Assembly: GCF_009827395.1 (NCBI RefSeq)
Contig: NZ_WTYX01000001.1
Location: forward strand, 1,183,722 to 1,247,721
Direction of reading: 5' to 3'
Length of the DNA stretch: 64,000 nucleotides
Origin: Pontixanthobacter aquaemixtae
GTDB lineage: Bacteria > Pseudomonadota > Alphaproteobacteria > Sphingomonadales > Sphingomonadaceae
Shown here: positions 8,701-18,411 of the stretch, piece by piece
Layout: the number at the start of each line of letters is the position of its first letter
Position numbering within the stretch: position 1 is the first letter of the stretch
Made by a program: the position numbers and the translations under genes
The notes under the pieces: model-generated
What the model saw: only the letters and a program-made list of their open reading frames with translations
Told to the model about the DNA's origin: nothing
Database searches by the model: none

Positions 8701-9663
8701 ATGATGGATTACAGCCGCACGCTTTACCCGCCGATCGAGCCCTATGAAACCGGCATGCTCGATGTCGGTGAAGGCCATTCGCTTTATTTTGAACGGTCGG
8801 GCACGCCGGGCGCGAAGCCAGCAGTATTCCTCCATGGCGGCCCTGGGGGCGGAATGGCGCCTTCGCATCGCCAGCAATGGGATCCCGAGCTGTATGATGT
8901 GTTGCTGTTCGATCAACGCGGCTGCGGGAAATCAACGCCCTTTGCCGAGATCGAGAACAACGACACATGGCGCATTGTCGAGGATATCGAGCGGCTGCGC
9001 AAAATGTGCGGGCATGACGCGTGGCAGGTCTTCGGCGGCAGCTGGGGCGCAACGCTCGCCCTTGCCTATGCGCAGTCGCACCCTGAACGCACCACCGAAC
9101 TGGTCCTGCGCGGTGTCTTTCTGGCGCGGCAAAAGGAAAAGAACTGGCTTTACAAATACGGCGCGAGCGAGATCATGGCCGAACAATGGGATGCATTCTC
9201 CGGCCTGATCCCAGATGATGAACGCGGCAATCTGGTCGAAGCCTATTACAAACGGCTGACCAGCGATGATGAGCAAACGCGTCTTTCCGCCGCGCGCGAA
9301 TGGTCGCTTTGGGAGGGCAATGTCGCGACTTTGCTGCCCGACGAAGATCTGCTCGGTGAATTTGCTGATCCATCCAAGGCGGTTCCCTTCGCTCGCATCT
9401 GTGCGCGGTACTTCCTCGAAGATTTCTTCCTCGAAGAAGCACAATTGCTCAGCGGCGCAGACAAGCTGAAAGGCATCCCCGGCATTATCGTGCAGGGCCG
9501 CCACGACATTTGCACCCCGCCCACTTCGGCATGGGAGCTCAAGAAAGCATGGCCAGAAGTCGATCTTCGGATTGTGCATGACGCCGGCCACAGCGCGGGC
9601 GAGCCGGGCATTATCGATGGCCTCGTGCGTGCGACCGATGAACTGGCGGGCAAGACTGTCTGA
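8701..9663 (+). CDS. pip: Prolyl aminopeptidase (proline iminopeptidase), alpha/beta hydrolase
   Basis: Releases N-terminal proline from peptides in the cytoplasm. The 320 residues show the S33 family pattern. H-G-G-P-G-G-G forms the oxyanion region (about 41-47), F-D-Q-R-G-C-G-K-S-T-P follows, and the nucleophile serine is in G-G-S-W-G-A-T. The acid lies in G-R-H-D-I-C-T-P and the catalytic histidine in H-D-A-G-H-S. Two adjacent ATG codons (8701 and 8704) are possible starts. It follows the DUF2233 gene by one base, so it is part of the ppiD-trp transcript. Confidence 0.93.
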   Translation: MMDYSRTLYPPIEPYETGMLDVGEGHSLYFERSGTPGAKPAVFLHGGPGGGMAPSHRQQWDPELYDVLLFDQRGCGKSTPFAEIENNDTWRIVEDIERLRKMCGHDAWQVFGGSWGATLALAYAQSHPERTTELVLRGVFLARQKEKNWLYKYGASEIMAEQWDAFSGLIPDDERGNLVEAYYKRLTSDDEQTRLSAAREWSLWEGNVATLLPDEDLLGEFADPSKAVPFARICARYFLEDFFLEEAQLLSGADKLKGIPGIIVQGRHDICTPPTSAWELKKAWPEVDLRIVHDAGHSAGEPGIIDGLVRATDELAGKTV

Positions 9664-9720
9664 CAATGCCGCCAGCTTTCCTTGCTTGATTGCGCGCGGG
9701 AGACAGGCAAAGGCGCACCT

Positions 9721-10320
9721 ATGATACTCGTCATCGACAATTACGACAGTTTCACATTCAACCTGGTCCATTACCTGATGGAACTGGGCGCGGAAGTGCG
9801 CGTGGAGCGCAACGATGCGATGTCGGCGGCCGATGCGATTGCAACCGGCGCGCGCGGGTTTCTCATCTCCCCCGGCCCGTGCACCCCGAATGAAGCGGGA
9901 ATCAGCCTCGATCTGGTTGCCGCCTGCGCTGATGCGGAAAGGCCGCTTCTCGGCGTGTGCCTTGGGCACCAATCGATTGGCCAGCATTTTGGCGGCAAAG
10001 TCGTTCGCGGCGGTTTGATGCACGGCAAAACATCGCCCGTCATGCACGACGGAACCGGTGTGTTCGAAGGCCTGCCCTCGCCCTACACCGCCACCCGCTA
10101 TCACTCGCTGATCGTGGAAGACATTCCCGATGTGCTCAGCGTCAATGCGACCAGCGAAACACCGGGTCAGGACGGAGAGAAAGTGATGGGGTTCCACCAC
10201 CAGACGCTGCCCATTCACGGCGTGCAATTTCATCCCGAAAGCATCGCGACCGAGCACGGGCATGCCTTGCTCGCCAATTTCCTGCGCATTTGCGGCATGA
10301 CGCCGAAGGAACTTCCATGA
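9721..10320 (+). CDS. trpG: Anthranilate synthase component II (glutamine amidotransferase)
   Basis: Supplies ammonia from glutamine to TrpE. The 199-residue class I amidotransferase begins [19 protein letters not shown]. It has the nucleophile Cys80 in L-G-V-C-L-G-H-Q and the His/Glu pair in V-Q-F-H-P-E-S. An upstream in-frame start at 9682 would add 13 residues not seen in the family, so 9721 is preferred. Its stop overlaps the trpD start (ATGA). Confidence 0.96.
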   Translation: MILVIDNYDSFTFNLVHYLMELGAEVRVERNDAMSAADAIATGARGFLISPGPCTPNEAGISLDLVAACADAERPLLGVCLGHQSIGQHFGGKVVRGGLMHGKTSPVMHDGTGVFEGLPSPYTATRYHSLIVEDIPDVLSVNATSETPGQDGEKVMGFHHQTLPIHGVQFHPESIATEHGHALLANFLRICGMTPKELP

Positions 10321-11309
10321 AAACGCTCCCTCTCGAAGTGCCGCATATGAACGAGGCCGAGGCTGAAGATGTGTTCGGCTGGATCCTCGACGGCGAAGCG
10401 AGTGACGAGGAAATTGGCCGCTTCCTGCTGGCGATGACCGAACGCAGCGAGACGGCGGAGGAAATCGCGGGCGCAGCGCGCGCTTTGCGGGCGCGTTTGA
10501 TCCCGATTGCGGCGCCCGAAAACGCGATCGATGTGTGCGGCACCGGCGGCGACGGGCATCATACGCTGAACGTTTCAACCGCGGTGTCGTTGGTCGTAGC
10601 GGCAAGCGGCGTTCCGGTGGCCAAGCATGGCAACCGCGCGGCATCTTCCAAATCGGGCGCCGCAGACACGCTGGAGGCGCTCGGGCTCGACATGGATGTG
10701 GCCGGGGCAACTGCCGAAAAGACTCTCGCCGAACTGGGCATCTGCTTTCTGTTCGCGAAAAACCACCACCCCGCGATGGGGCGGATTCAGCCGATCCGGC
10801 AAAGGCTGGGCAAGCGGACGATTTTCAACCTGATGGGGCCGCTATCCAATCCTGCCGGTGTAAAAAGCCAGCTGATCGGAATTGCACGGCCCGCCTATGT
10901 CCCGATCTATGCCGCGGCCAAAGCTGCGCTGGGCACCAAGCGGACCATGATTGTTTCGGGCGATGAAGGGCTCGACGAACTGAGCCTCGCCGGCGGAAAC
11001 GAAGTCGCCGATGTGCAAGGCAGCGAATTTGAAATGAAACGCGTGGATGCGTCTTTGGCTGGTCTGCCGCATGCACCGGTAGAGGCCATCCGAGGCGATG
11101 ATGCGGCGCATAATGCAGCCGCGCTTAAGGCTCTGCTCGATGGCAGCCCCGGCCCCTATCGCGATGCGGTGATTTTCAACGCCGCCGCGTCGTTGATTGT
11201 TGCGGGCATGGCCACGGATTGGGCCGAAGGCGCCGCGCAGGCACGTGAAGCTCTGGATTCGGGCAAGGCAAAGGCCCTGCTGCAAAGCTGGATTGCGATG
11301 ACGCAATGA
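10317..11309 (+). CDS. trpD: Anthranilate phosphoribosyltransferase
   Basis: Transfers phosphoribose from PRPP to anthranilate, the second step of tryptophan synthesis. The 330-residue protein has the family signature D-V-C-G-T-G-G-D-G near residues 73-81 for PRPP binding, K-H-G-N-R-A-A-S-S, and the N-L-M-G-P-L-S-N-P segment. The long upstream extension of the frame is only the trpG region in another frame. The ATG at 10317 overlaps the trpG stop. Its own stop overlaps the trpC start at 11306. Confidence 0.96.
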   Translation: MKTLPLEVPHMNEAEAEDVFGWILDGEASDEEIGRFLLAMTERSETAEEIAGAARALRARLIPIAAPENAIDVCGTGGDGHHTLNVSTAVSLVVAASGVPVAKHGNRAASSKSGAADTLEALGLDMDVAGATAEKTLAELGICFLFAKNHHPAMGRIQPIRQRLGKRTIFNLMGPLSNPAGVKSQLIGIARPAYVPIYAAAKAALGTKRTMIVSGDEGLDELSLAGGNEVADVQGSEFEMKRVDASLAGLPHAPVEAIRGDDAAHNAAALKALLDGSPGPYRDAVIFNAAASLIVAGMATDWAEGAAQAREALDSGKAKALLQSWIAMTQ

Positions 11310-12091
11310 ACAAGCTTGACGAAATATGCGCGACCAAGCGGGACGAAGTGGCAGCGCGTAAAGCCGCCAATTCGCTCAGCACCTTGGAAGCACGCGCCAG
11401 CGAACAGAGTGCACCGCGCGGTTTTCACGCTGCGCTCAAGGCCAAAGCAGAACGCGGCTTCGGCCTGATCGCCGAAATCAAGAAAGCCTCCCCTTCCAAA
11501 GGCTTGATCCGCGAAGACTTCCGCCCTGCCGATCATGCACGCGCATATGCAGCTGGCGGCGCGGCCTGTTTGTCTGTGCTGACCGACGCGCCCTATTTCC
11601 AGGGGCATGAGGATTTTCTGATCGAAGCGCGCGCCGCCTGCGATCTGCCTGTGCTGCGCAAGGATTTCATGGTCGATCCATGGCAAGTCGCCGAAGCGCG
11701 GGCGATTGGCGCGGATGCGATCCTGATCATTGTCGCCGCTCTCGATGATGGCGTAATGGCCGAAATAGAGGCCGCCGCAATCGCACATGGCATGGATGTG
11801 CTGGTCGAAGTGCATGACGAGGAGGAAATGGAGCGCGCGGCTTCGCTGAAATCACGACTGATCGGGGTGAACAATCGCGACCTCAAACGTTTTGTCACCG
11901 ATTTGGGTGTTACCGAACGCCTCTCGAAACTGGCTCCTGAAGGCACGTTGCTGGTGGGTGAAAGCGGTATTGCGAGCCATGCTGACTGCAACCGCCTCGC
12001 GCAGTCGGGCGTGCGATGTTTCCTTGTCGGCGAAAGCCTGATGCGGCAGGCCGATGTCGAGACGGCGACGCACGCCTTGCTCAACGGCTAG
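11306..12091 (+). CDS. trpC: Indole-3-glycerol phosphate synthase
   Basis: Closes the indole ring from CdRP, the fourth step of tryptophan synthesis. The 261-residue TIM barrel shows the conserved [13 protein letters not shown] segment, [22 protein letters not shown] and the phosphate-binding G-E-S-G-I. It is a stand-alone trpC, not fused to trpF. The genes trpF, trpB and trpA are not in the window. Its ATG overlaps the trpD stop by four bases. Confidence 0.96.
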   Translation: MNKLDEICATKRDEVAARKAANSLSTLEARASEQSAPRGFHAALKAKAERGFGLIAEIKKASPSKGLIREDFRPADHARAYAAGGAACLSVLTDAPYFQGHEDFLIEARAACDLPVLRKDFMVDPWQVAEARAIGADAILIIVAALDDGVMAEIEAAAIAHGMDVLVEVHDEEEMERAASLKSRLIGVNNRDLKRFVTDLGVTERLSKLAPEGTLLVGESGIASHADCNRLAQSGVRCFLVGESLMRQADVETATHALLNG

Positions 12092-12150
12092 GCAAAGCTC
12101 TGTCCTACTCGCAACGCCTGTGGCACAAGCGCCCCATGCGATCACATTTC

Positions 12151-12163
12151 AACATCAGATGTT
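12151..12163. repeat. Short perfect palindrome between trpC and moaC
   Basis: AACATC-A-GATGTT is a perfect six-base inverted repeat around one base, 91 to 104 bases upstream of moaC. It could be an operator; no regulator is implied by its neighbours. Confidence 0.35.
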
Positions 12164-12205
12164 CAGCCCGCAAGCAAGCCTTGCGCGCTGCCGGGAATTT
12201 TGCCT

Positions 12206-12238
12206 TTGAACAGTGGTCCATGTGGTCCGTCTGTTCAA
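12206..12238 (+). promoter_or_regulatory. Eight-base inverted repeat in the moaC leader
   Basis: TTGAACAG (12206-12213) and CTGTTCAA (12231-12238) are exact complements 17 bases apart, ending 16 bases before the moaC ATG. The loop contains TGGTCC twice, with ATG between the copies. As RNA it would form a stem-loop next to the moaC ribosome-binding region; as DNA it could be a regulator site. No T run follows, so it is not a terminator. Confidence 0.45.
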
Positions 12239-12254
12239 TAAAGAGCGCAGAACT

Positions 12255-12728
12255 ATGAATGGCCTCACGCATCTCGATGACGAAGGCAATGCGCGCATGG
12301 TCAATGTCGGCGGCAAAGCAGAAACCGCTCGCACGGCGACTGCGACGGGCACAATCACGATGAGCAGCGCGGCATTGGACGCCATTCGCGACGGAAATGT
12401 CCCCAAGGGTGATGTGCTGGCGGCAGCGCGGATCGCGGGAATAATGGCTGCAAAAAAGACATCGGAGCTGATCCCGCTTTGCCATCCGCTTGGCCTAGAT
12501 GCGGTCGAAATCGCATTTGCGTTTGAAAGTAATGCGGTGAGAGCCACCGCGACAGCATCGCTAACCGCAAAGACCGGCGTGGAAATGGAAGCATTAACAG
12601 CTGTTTCCATCGCGCTTTTGACAATTTACGATATGGCAAAAGCCATCGACAAAGGCATGGTGATCGAAGGCGTCAGGCTGCTTTCGAAAACCGGCGGTAA
12701 ATCGGGCGATTGGCACGCCGGTCAATGA
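12255..12728 (+). CDS. moaC: Cyclic pyranopterin monophosphate synthase (MoaC)
   Basis: Second enzyme of molybdenum cofactor synthesis, forming cyclic pyranopterin monophosphate from the MoaA product. The 157-residue protein has the family motifs [30 protein letters not shown] and [10 protein letters not shown]. The frame extends upstream to 12213, but those residues would lie in the inverted repeat, and [16 protein letters not shown] is the normal family start. The stop overlaps the moeA start (ATGA). Confidence 0.95.
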   Translation: MNGLTHLDDEGNARMVNVGGKAETARTATATGTITMSSAALDAIRDGNVPKGDVLAAARIAGIMAAKKTSELIPLCHPLGLDAVEIAFAFESNAVRATATASLTAKTGVEMEALTAVSIALLTIYDMAKAIDKGMVIEGVRLLSKTGGKSGDWHAGQ

Positions 12729-13915
12729 TACCGCCCATCCCTTTGCACGAAGCACAGGCGCGGTTGCTTGAACTGGTACGCCAGACACCGGTTGAAACGG
12801 TGCCATGCGAGGATGCACTTGGCCGCTATCTGGCAGAGCCGGTTCTTGCAGGCCGCCGCCAGCCATCTGCAGACCTGTCAGCAATGGATGGTTTCGCGGT
12901 CGCTGCAGATGGCCCCTGGCGGATTGTGGGTGAAAGCCGCTGTGGCGCTCCCTTTGAAGGCACGCTCAAGCCCGGGGAAGCGACGAAAATATCGACCGGC
13001 GCGCATATGCCGGTCGGGGCAGACGCCGTTGTCGTCATTGAAGATGCCGAATTGGGCGACGCGAACAGCTTGCGCGCGGCCGAGACACCAGTGCCGGGCC
13101 GCCATATCCGCCGCGCCGGAGAGGATTTCGAAGCTGGCTCGCGCATTCTCGATGCCGGAACGCGGGTGATGGCGCCGCAAATAGCGCTCGCCCGCATGGC
13201 CGGGGAAAGCGCGCTGCGTGTTCGCGCGGTTCCCAAGCTTTCCATTCTGGAATGCGGCGACGAACTGGCAGAAGATCAGGCCGATTGCGCCGCGCATCAG
13301 ATCCCGGCCACCAATGGCGCCATGCTGCGCGCAATGGCGAAGGCCGAGCGGGTGCACATCGAACACGGGCCGCCCGTTGCCGATAATCTGGACAGCCTCA
13401 TCGCAGCTGTGGAGGCGCAATCCGCCGCCGATCTTCTGGTCTTCAGCGGCGGAGCCTCCGTAGGCGATCACGATCTCGTCCGGCCGGCGCTGGAACGATC
13501 AGGCGCCAATATCGACTTCTGGCGCGTCGCCATAAAGCCGGGCAAGCCGCTGATGGTCGCGACACGCGGCAGCCAGATTATCCTTGGCCTGCCCGGCAAT
13601 CCGGTCTCCAGCTACGTAACTGCATTCCTGTTCATGCTTCCGGCTCTGCGCAAAATGCTGGGCGCCGAGCGCTGCATCCCGCATCCGCTTGCCCTACCTT
13701 GCAGCGAGGCATTGCCCGAAGGCGGGCCGCGGCGGACGTTCATTCGTGCGAGATTGGAGAATGGAACAGCGGTTCCGCTAGCCCAGCAGAGCAGCGGCGC
13801 CTTGGGCGCGCTCGCCCAAACCGATGTGTTGATCGAACGCGCGGAACATTGCGCAGCCACCGATGCGGGCGCGCATGTGCCTGCCTATCTCCTCGGAAAC
13901 GGCTACCTAGCTTGA
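12725..13915 (+). CDS. moeA: Molybdopterin molybdenumtransferase (MoeA)
   Basis: Inserts molybdate into adenylylated molybdopterin, the last common step of molybdenum cofactor assembly. The 396-residue protein shows [10 protein letters not shown] near residue 55, the [11 protein letters not shown] segment, the [11 protein letters not shown] molybdopterin-binding loop, and K-P-G-K-P-L with G-L-P-G-N-P-V-S-S. The ATG at 12725 overlaps the moaC stop, so the two are translated together. The pairing with trpC and lexA is common in alphaproteobacteria. Confidence 0.95.
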   Translation: MIPPIPLHEAQARLLELVRQTPVETVPCEDALGRYLAEPVLAGRRQPSADLSAMDGFAVAADGPWRIVGESRCGAPFEGTLKPGEATKISTGAHMPVGADAVVVIEDAELGDANSLRAAETPVPGRHIRRAGEDFEAGSRILDAGTRVMAPQIALARMAGESALRVRAVPKLSILECGDELAEDQADCAAHQIPATNGAMLRAMAKAERVHIEHGPPVADNLDSLIAAVEAQSAADLLVFSGGASVGDHDLVRPALERSGANIDFWRVAIKPGKPLMVATRGSQIILGLPGNPVSSYVTAFLFMLPALRKMLGAERCIPHPLALPCSEALPEGGPRRTFIRARLENGTAVPLAQQSSGALGALAQTDVLIERAEHCAATDAGAHVPAYLLGNGYLA

Positions 13916-13939
13916 CCTTTCGCCATAAGTTGCCTAATT

Positions 13940-13954
13940 GTTCCGCATTCGTTC
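13940..13954 (+). promoter_or_regulatory. SOS box (alphaproteobacterial LexA site) of lexA
   Basis: GTTC at 13940-13943 and GTTC at 13951-13954 are exactly seven bases apart. This is the GTTC-N7-GTTC direct repeat recognised by LexA in alphaproteobacteria. A third GTTC starts at 13958. The site lies 46 to 61 bases before the lexA ATG, as expected for autorepression. Confidence 0.85.
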
Positions 13955-14000
13955 ACCGTTCGGTACCGAATCACAGGAAGCGATCAAGGAGCATTCCGCA

Positions 14001-14687
14001 ATGCTGACGGCAAAGCAGCACGAACTTATCCGCTTTATCCAGCAAAGGCTGGAAGAAACCGGCATTTCCCCATCTTTCGAAGAGATGAAAGAGGCGCTGG
14101 ATTTGAAAAGCAAATCGGGCGTCCACAGGCTGATTTCCGCTTTGGAAGAGCGCGGCTTTATCCGGCGTTTGCCCAATCGTGCGCGCGCTTTGGAAGTGTT
14201 GAAAAACCCGGAAGATGTGCTTCCCGGCGCTGCCCCCAAAGCTGCCAATGATGTTGTTGCAAAGACCACATCTGCGCCTGCTGCTGCGCCTGAGCCGGCA
14301 AATGACGTGATTGAATTGCCATTGCATGGCCGCATTGCGGCGGGTGCTCCGATTGAAGCGCTGGAAGGCCAGAGCAGCTTGCCTGTTCCTGCTGCGCTGC
14401 TCGGCCCAGGCGATCACTATGCGCTCGAAGTATCGGGCGACTCGATGATCGAAGCGGGCATTTTTGACGGCGACTTTGCATTGATTAAACGCACCAATAC
14501 CGCGCGGGATGGCGAGATCGTGGTGGCTTTGGTCGACAACGAAGAAGCAACGCTCAAATATCTCCACCGTGATGGTGCAAAGGTGCGGCTTGATCCGGCC
14601 AATGCCAGCTATTCAGCACAAGTGTATAATCCGGGACAGGTGGAAGTTCAGGGCAAGCTCGCAGGGCTGCTGCGGCGCTATCACTGA
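14001..14687 (+). CDS. lexA: LexA repressor, SOS regulator and self-cleaving protease
   Basis: Represses DNA-damage genes and cleaves itself when RecA filaments form. The 228-residue protein has an N-terminal winged helix-turn-helix (about residues 1-65, [20 protein letters not shown]). The Ala114-Gly115 cleavage bond is in R-I-A-A-G-A-P. The serine/lysine pair is Ser148 (S-G-D-S-M) and Lys186 (A-T-L-K-Y-L). The linker of about 40 residues is rich in Ala and Pro. The start at 14001 has AAGGA 10 bases upstream; the earlier in-frame start at 13938 would lie before the SOS box. It is convergent with comEC. Confidence 0.96.
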   Translation: MLTAKQHELIRFIQQRLEETGISPSFEEMKEALDLKSKSGVHRLISALEERGFIRRLPNRARALEVLKNPEDVLPGAAPKAANDVVAKTTSAPAAAPEPANDVIELPLHGRIAAGAPIEALEGQSSLPVPAALLGPGDHYALEVSGDSMIEAGIFDGDFALIKRTNTARDGEIVVALVDNEEATLKYLHRDGAKVRLDPANASYSAQVYNPGQVEVQGKLAGLLRRYH

Positions 14688-14705
14688 TTGCGCGGCGTGT
14701 AGCGG

Positions 14706-16907
14706 TTAGCGCCGATTTGCGCGCCACCAGCCATGCTCTCCTTGTGAATCGGCAACACTGTCAAAGCTCTCGTTCCCGAGATCGATCGCCAATCCGCCGG
14801 TTGTGTCGAGCAAGTTGCGGTCGGCCTTGAGCCATTTGGGCTTGCAAGAACGCGGCAAGTACCGGTCTGCAATGACAATATCCGCCTGATCACATGCGGC
14901 GGCGAGCGCCCTCGCCTCGACCCGGTTGTTGCTTCGCGCCATAAGGATGCGCCAGCTACGCTCCCCGCGCACAAGCGGGATGACACAAAAGTCGCGGCTG
15001 CAATCGGCCTCGGGCCACTCGGCCAGCGGCACCGGAACGCCATCCATCCCCGCCAGTTCCAACAGATTGTCGCGCGCATAATCGCTCCGGCTTTCGCGCA
15101 GGACCAGCAACTGATCGCCCTCCCCCGCTATCCCGACATGCCTGCCATCTCCGGACACCAGAATATCGGGGACCGGCCGGAACAGGAAGATCAGCGTCGC
15201 AATGCCGGCAGGGAGAAATCCAAACAGGCGAACCCGCCCGCGCCACAGCCCGATCCACAGTCCGCCCGCAAGGAACAGCGCAAATATGCCCCACCCCATC
15301 TCCGGCATCAGCTTCACAGCCCCCGGCTGGTCCGCGGTGAAATGCGCAATCCCGATCAGCAGGTCGAGCGATTTGCCCGCCAGCCACCACACCGGCGCAC
15401 CCAGCCCGAAAATATCAAGCAGCAGCGCCAGCGCGATCAGCGGCATCGAAGCAAAGGTTGTGAGCGGGATCCCGATCACATTGGCGAAGGCGCCGTAAAC
15501 ACCGGCCCGGTGAAAGTGGAACAGAACAATCGGCATCAGTGCCAGCTCGATCACGAAACCCGTTGCCAGCAGCATGGCCGCCCGCCGCCCGCTTCGCGCC
15601 AGCCAACTTTCCTCTCTCGGCGCGAGGAATGCCTTTACCCGCGCCGTATTGTGCAGCGCGACGATCGCGAGCACCGCAGCGAAACTCATCTGGAAACTCG
15701 GCCCGATAAGCGATTCAGGCCACAAAACCAGCACAAACAGAGCAGCAACCGCAACCATTCGCAGCGACAACGCCTCGCGGCCCAGCGCGAGTGCAATGAG
15801 CACCAACATCGCGCCAACGCAGCTGCGCACGGTCGGGACTTCGGCACCGGTAAGCAGCGTATAGCCAATCCCCGCCAATGCCGCGACGCATGCCGCCACC
15901 AAGGGCAGCCGCACCCTGAGCGCGAGCCATTGCCACAAGGCCAGCAGCTTGATCGCCAGCAAATAGGCCGCGGCAATAACCGCGCTTACGTGAAGCCCGC
16001 TGATCGAAAGAAGATGGGTCAGCCCCGCATCGCGCATCGCCTCTTCATCGGCATCGCTGATCGCGCCGCGGTCGCCGCTGGCCAGCGCTGCGGCGATGGA
16101 GCCCGCCGATCCGTCCAACCGGCTGCGCACATGCGCGGCAAGCGCCCTTTGCGTGGCGGCCAGTCTATCGCTAGATCTCGCAGCTTCGACAATCTCGATG
16201 TCACCGAGCACCGATCCCGTCGCAGCAAAGCCCTGAAACCACGCCGAGCGCGCAAAGTCATACCCACCAGGCAACATTGCCGGTGCAGGCGGCATCAGCC
16301 TCGCGCGCAAACGGATGAGTGCACCTTCCGAAAGGCCGCCTTGGTCTTTCGCAATTGGCAGATTAACGCGGACTTTGCGTGCCCTCCCTGTTTCCGGATC
16401 ACGAGACGCCAAAACAAGTCGCACGCGGTCTTGCGCCGGTTGCTCGTCCCGTTCGAGTATGCGCGCTTCGAAAACGGTGACTTCCGGGCGGGCAATAGCT
16501 TCTGCGCCGATCATTTCCGAGCGGACCCAGATTGCAGTACAACCCAATGCAAACATCACCGCAATCGCCACCACCGATCTCTGGATTTCCACCCTGTCAG
16601 TGGCATCGCGCCATGCCGCCACGGCTCCCAACGCGGCAAGGCTGCAGACACCGATCAACGCCGCCCATTGCCATGCATGGCCCAATGCGAACCACGCTGC
16701 TATCCCCGCGCCAAATGCCACTGTCAGCCACGGGCCTTTGTCGAATCCCGCCTCGCCCAAAAACCGGTTGATCTGGCCGAGAATACTGGACATTTGCGGT
16801 GCTTTGGGCCAAGTGCGCTGCACTGCAGCATTCCCGGTCTCAACGGCTTTTTCCGGCGTTTCGTCAGCCCCGTTTTCCAAGGGTACAAGAACGTCGTCAG
16901 CAGCCAT
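14706..16907 (-). CDS. comEC: ComEC/Rec2-type DNA-uptake membrane channel
   Basis: A 733-residue polytopic membrane protein of the ComEC family, which carries single-stranded DNA through the inner membrane during transformation. An N-terminal DUF4131-like part with membrane segments (about 50-130) precedes the Competence domain. The latter contains the diagnostic L-T-H-L-L-S-I-S-G-L-H-V-S segment and about ten membrane helices. The C-terminal 150 residues show no H-x-H-x-D-H metal site of the usual metallo-beta-lactamase domain, as in many alphaproteobacterial members. ATG at 16907 is chosen; in-frame GTG codons at 16913 and 16931 are alternatives. The gene is divergent from gltX, with 29 bases between the starts. 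Natural competence cannot be inferred from this gene alone. Confidence 0.88.
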   Translation of the reverse strand: MAADDVLVPLENGADETPEKAVETGNAAVQRTWPKAPQMSSILGQINRFLGEAGFDKGPWLTVAFGAGIAAWFALGHAWQWAALIGVCSLAALGAVAAWRDATDRVEIQRSVVAIAVMFALGCTAIWVRSEMIGAEAIARPEVTVFEARILERDEQPAQDRVRLVLASRDPETGRARKVRVNLPIAKDQGGLSEGALIRLRARLMPPAPAMLPGGYDFARSAWFQGFAATGSVLGDIEIVEAARSSDRLAATQRALAAHVRSRLDGSAGSIAAALASGDRGAISDADEEAMRDAGLTHLLSISGLHVSAVIAAAYLLAIKLLALWQWLALRVRLPLVAACVAALAGIGYTLLTGAEVPTVRSCVGAMLVLIALALGREALSLRMVAVAALFVLVLWPESLIGPSFQMSFAAVLAIVALHNTARVKAFLAPREESWLARSGRRAAMLLATGFVIELALMPIVLFHFHRAGVYGAFANVIGIPLTTFASMPLIALALLLDIFGLGAPVWWLAGKSLDLLIGIAHFTADQPGAVKLMPEMGWGIFALFLAGGLWIGLWRGRVRLFGFLPAGIATLIFLFRPVPDILVSGDGRHVGIAGEGDQLLVLRESRSDYARDNLLELAGMDGVPVPLAEWPEADCSRDFCVIPLVRGERSWRILMARSNNRVEARALAAACDQADIVIADRYLPRSCKPKWLKADRNLLDTTGGLAIDLGNESFDSVADSQGEHGWWRANRR

Positions 16908-16936
16908 GACCACTATTGGATAGGAAATCACTGACT

Positions 16937-18376
16937 ATGGCAAGCAATAGAGGGCCAATAAAAGGCGAAGTTGTTACTCGCTTCGCGCCCTCGCCAACCG
17001 GCTTTCTTCATATTGGCGGAGCGCGAACTGCCCTGTTTAATTGGCTGTTTTCGCGCCATTACGGCGGAAAATCGCTGCTGAGGATCGAAGATACGGACAG
17101 GAAGCGGTCAACTCAGGAGGCAATTGACGCCATTCTGGATGGACTTTCCTGGCTTGGCCTGGAGTATGACGAAGAACCCTTCTTCCAATCCCAGCGTGCC
17201 GATCGCCATGCGGAAGTGGCGCAGCAATTGTTGGCCAGTGGCCATGCCTATCGCTGCTATGCAACGCCCGAAGAGCTGGAGGAAATGCGTGCGCAGCAGC
17301 GCGCCGCAAAGCAACCCATGCGCTATGATGGCAGGTGGCGTGACCGCGACCCGTCGGAAGCACCCGAAGGCGCTAGCTTTGCTGTACGACTGAAGACACC
17401 GACCGAAGGCGAGACATCTATCGACGATCTCGTTCAAGGCCGGGTGACAGTTCGCAACGAAGAGATTGACGATTACATCATCCTTCGCGCTGACGGCACG
17501 CCAACCTATATGCTCGCCGCCGTTGTCGATGATCATGATATGGGCTGCACGCATATCATTCGTGGTGACGACCATCTGAACAACGCGTTCCGGCAGTTGC
17601 CGATTTACCACGCAATGAATGCGATCGAAGGCGGATGGGACGATCCAACCTACGCCCACATTCCGCTGATTCACGGCAATGACGGTGCAAAACTATCCAA
17701 ACGGCACGGTGCATTGGGGGTCGATGCCTATCGCGATGAAATGGGCATTCTGCCAGAGGCGCTGTTCAATTATCTGCTGCGCCTTGGTTGGGGGCATGGC
17801 GACAAGGAAGAATTCACGCGCGAGGAAGCGATCGAGCTGTTCAGCCTCGACGGGGTCGGCAAGAGCCCATCCCGCTTTGACATCAAGAAGCTGGAAAACT
17901 TCAATGGCCATTACATGCGCGAAGCCGACGATACGCGGCTCGCTGAAATAGTTGCCTCGCGCCTTGGCGCAGAAGCGAATGTCGATTTGCTGGCCAAAGC
18001 CATGCCGGTGATGAAGACTCGCGCGAAAACCATTGACGAACTGGTCGATGGTTCGCGCTTTCTGTTTGCGACGCGGCCGCTGCAAATGACGGAGAAAGCA
18101 GCAAAATTGCTTACCGATGAAGGTAGACAATATTTGTTTGCGGTATCCCAACGATTGAAATCTGAAAATAACTGGACAATTGAGGCTCTCGAAGCCAGTA
18201 CAAAGGCACTCGCCGAGGACCTTGAACTGGGCTTCGGCAAACTGGCGCAGCCAATGCGCGCTGCGCTGACCGGAACGACAACGTCACCCGGAATTTTCGA
18301 TGTGCTGGTCCTGTTGGGACGAGACGAGGCGCTCGCGCGGATTGACGCGCAGGCAGTTGCGCCAAGTCGCGATTGA
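16937..18376 (+). CDS. gltX: Glutamyl-tRNA synthetase
   Basis: Charges tRNA-Glu with glutamate in the cytoplasm. The 479-residue class I synthetase has the HIGH-type motif H-I-G-G in [15 protein letters not shown] and the KMSKS-type motif K-L-S-K-R-H-G. A helical anticodon-binding half follows. The start at 16937 ([20 protein letters not shown]) is preferred over the TTG at 16916. Some alphaproteobacteria carry two gltX copies, one charging tRNA-Gln; which type this is cannot be told here. Confidence 0.95.
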   Translation: MASNRGPIKGEVVTRFAPSPTGFLHIGGARTALFNWLFSRHYGGKSLLRIEDTDRKRSTQEAIDAILDGLSWLGLEYDEEPFFQSQRADRHAEVAQQLLASGHAYRCYATPEELEEMRAQQRAAKQPMRYDGRWRDRDPSEAPEGASFAVRLKTPTEGETSIDDLVQGRVTVRNEEIDDYIILRADGTPTYMLAAVVDDHDMGCTHIIRGDDHLNNAFRQLPIYHAMNAIEGGWDDPTYAHIPLIHGNDGAKLSKRHGALGVDAYRDEMGILPEALFNYLLRLGWGHGDKEEFTREEAIELFSLDGVGKSPSRFDIKKLENFNGHYMREADDTRLAEIVASRLGAEANVDLLAKAMPVMKTRAKTIDELVDGSRFLFATRPLQMTEKAAKLLTDEGRQYLFAVSQRLKSENNWTIEALEASTKALAEDLELGFGKLAQPMRAALTGTTTSPGIFDVLVLLGRDEALARIDAQAVAPSRD

Positions 18377-18411
18377 ACCAGACATGATTGAACGGGCAAA
18401 GGAGAATGAAC

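Noticed and set aside
8932-10710. 592-codon open frame on the minus strand
   Set aside because: It is antisense to the prolyl aminopeptidase, trpG and trpD genes. Its protein has no family character, with many Arg, Pro and Ala from GC-rich wobble positions.
15138-16934. 598-codon open frame on the plus strand
   Set aside because: Antisense to comEC; very rich in Gln, Arg and His without domains, a typical mirror of a hydrophobic gene.
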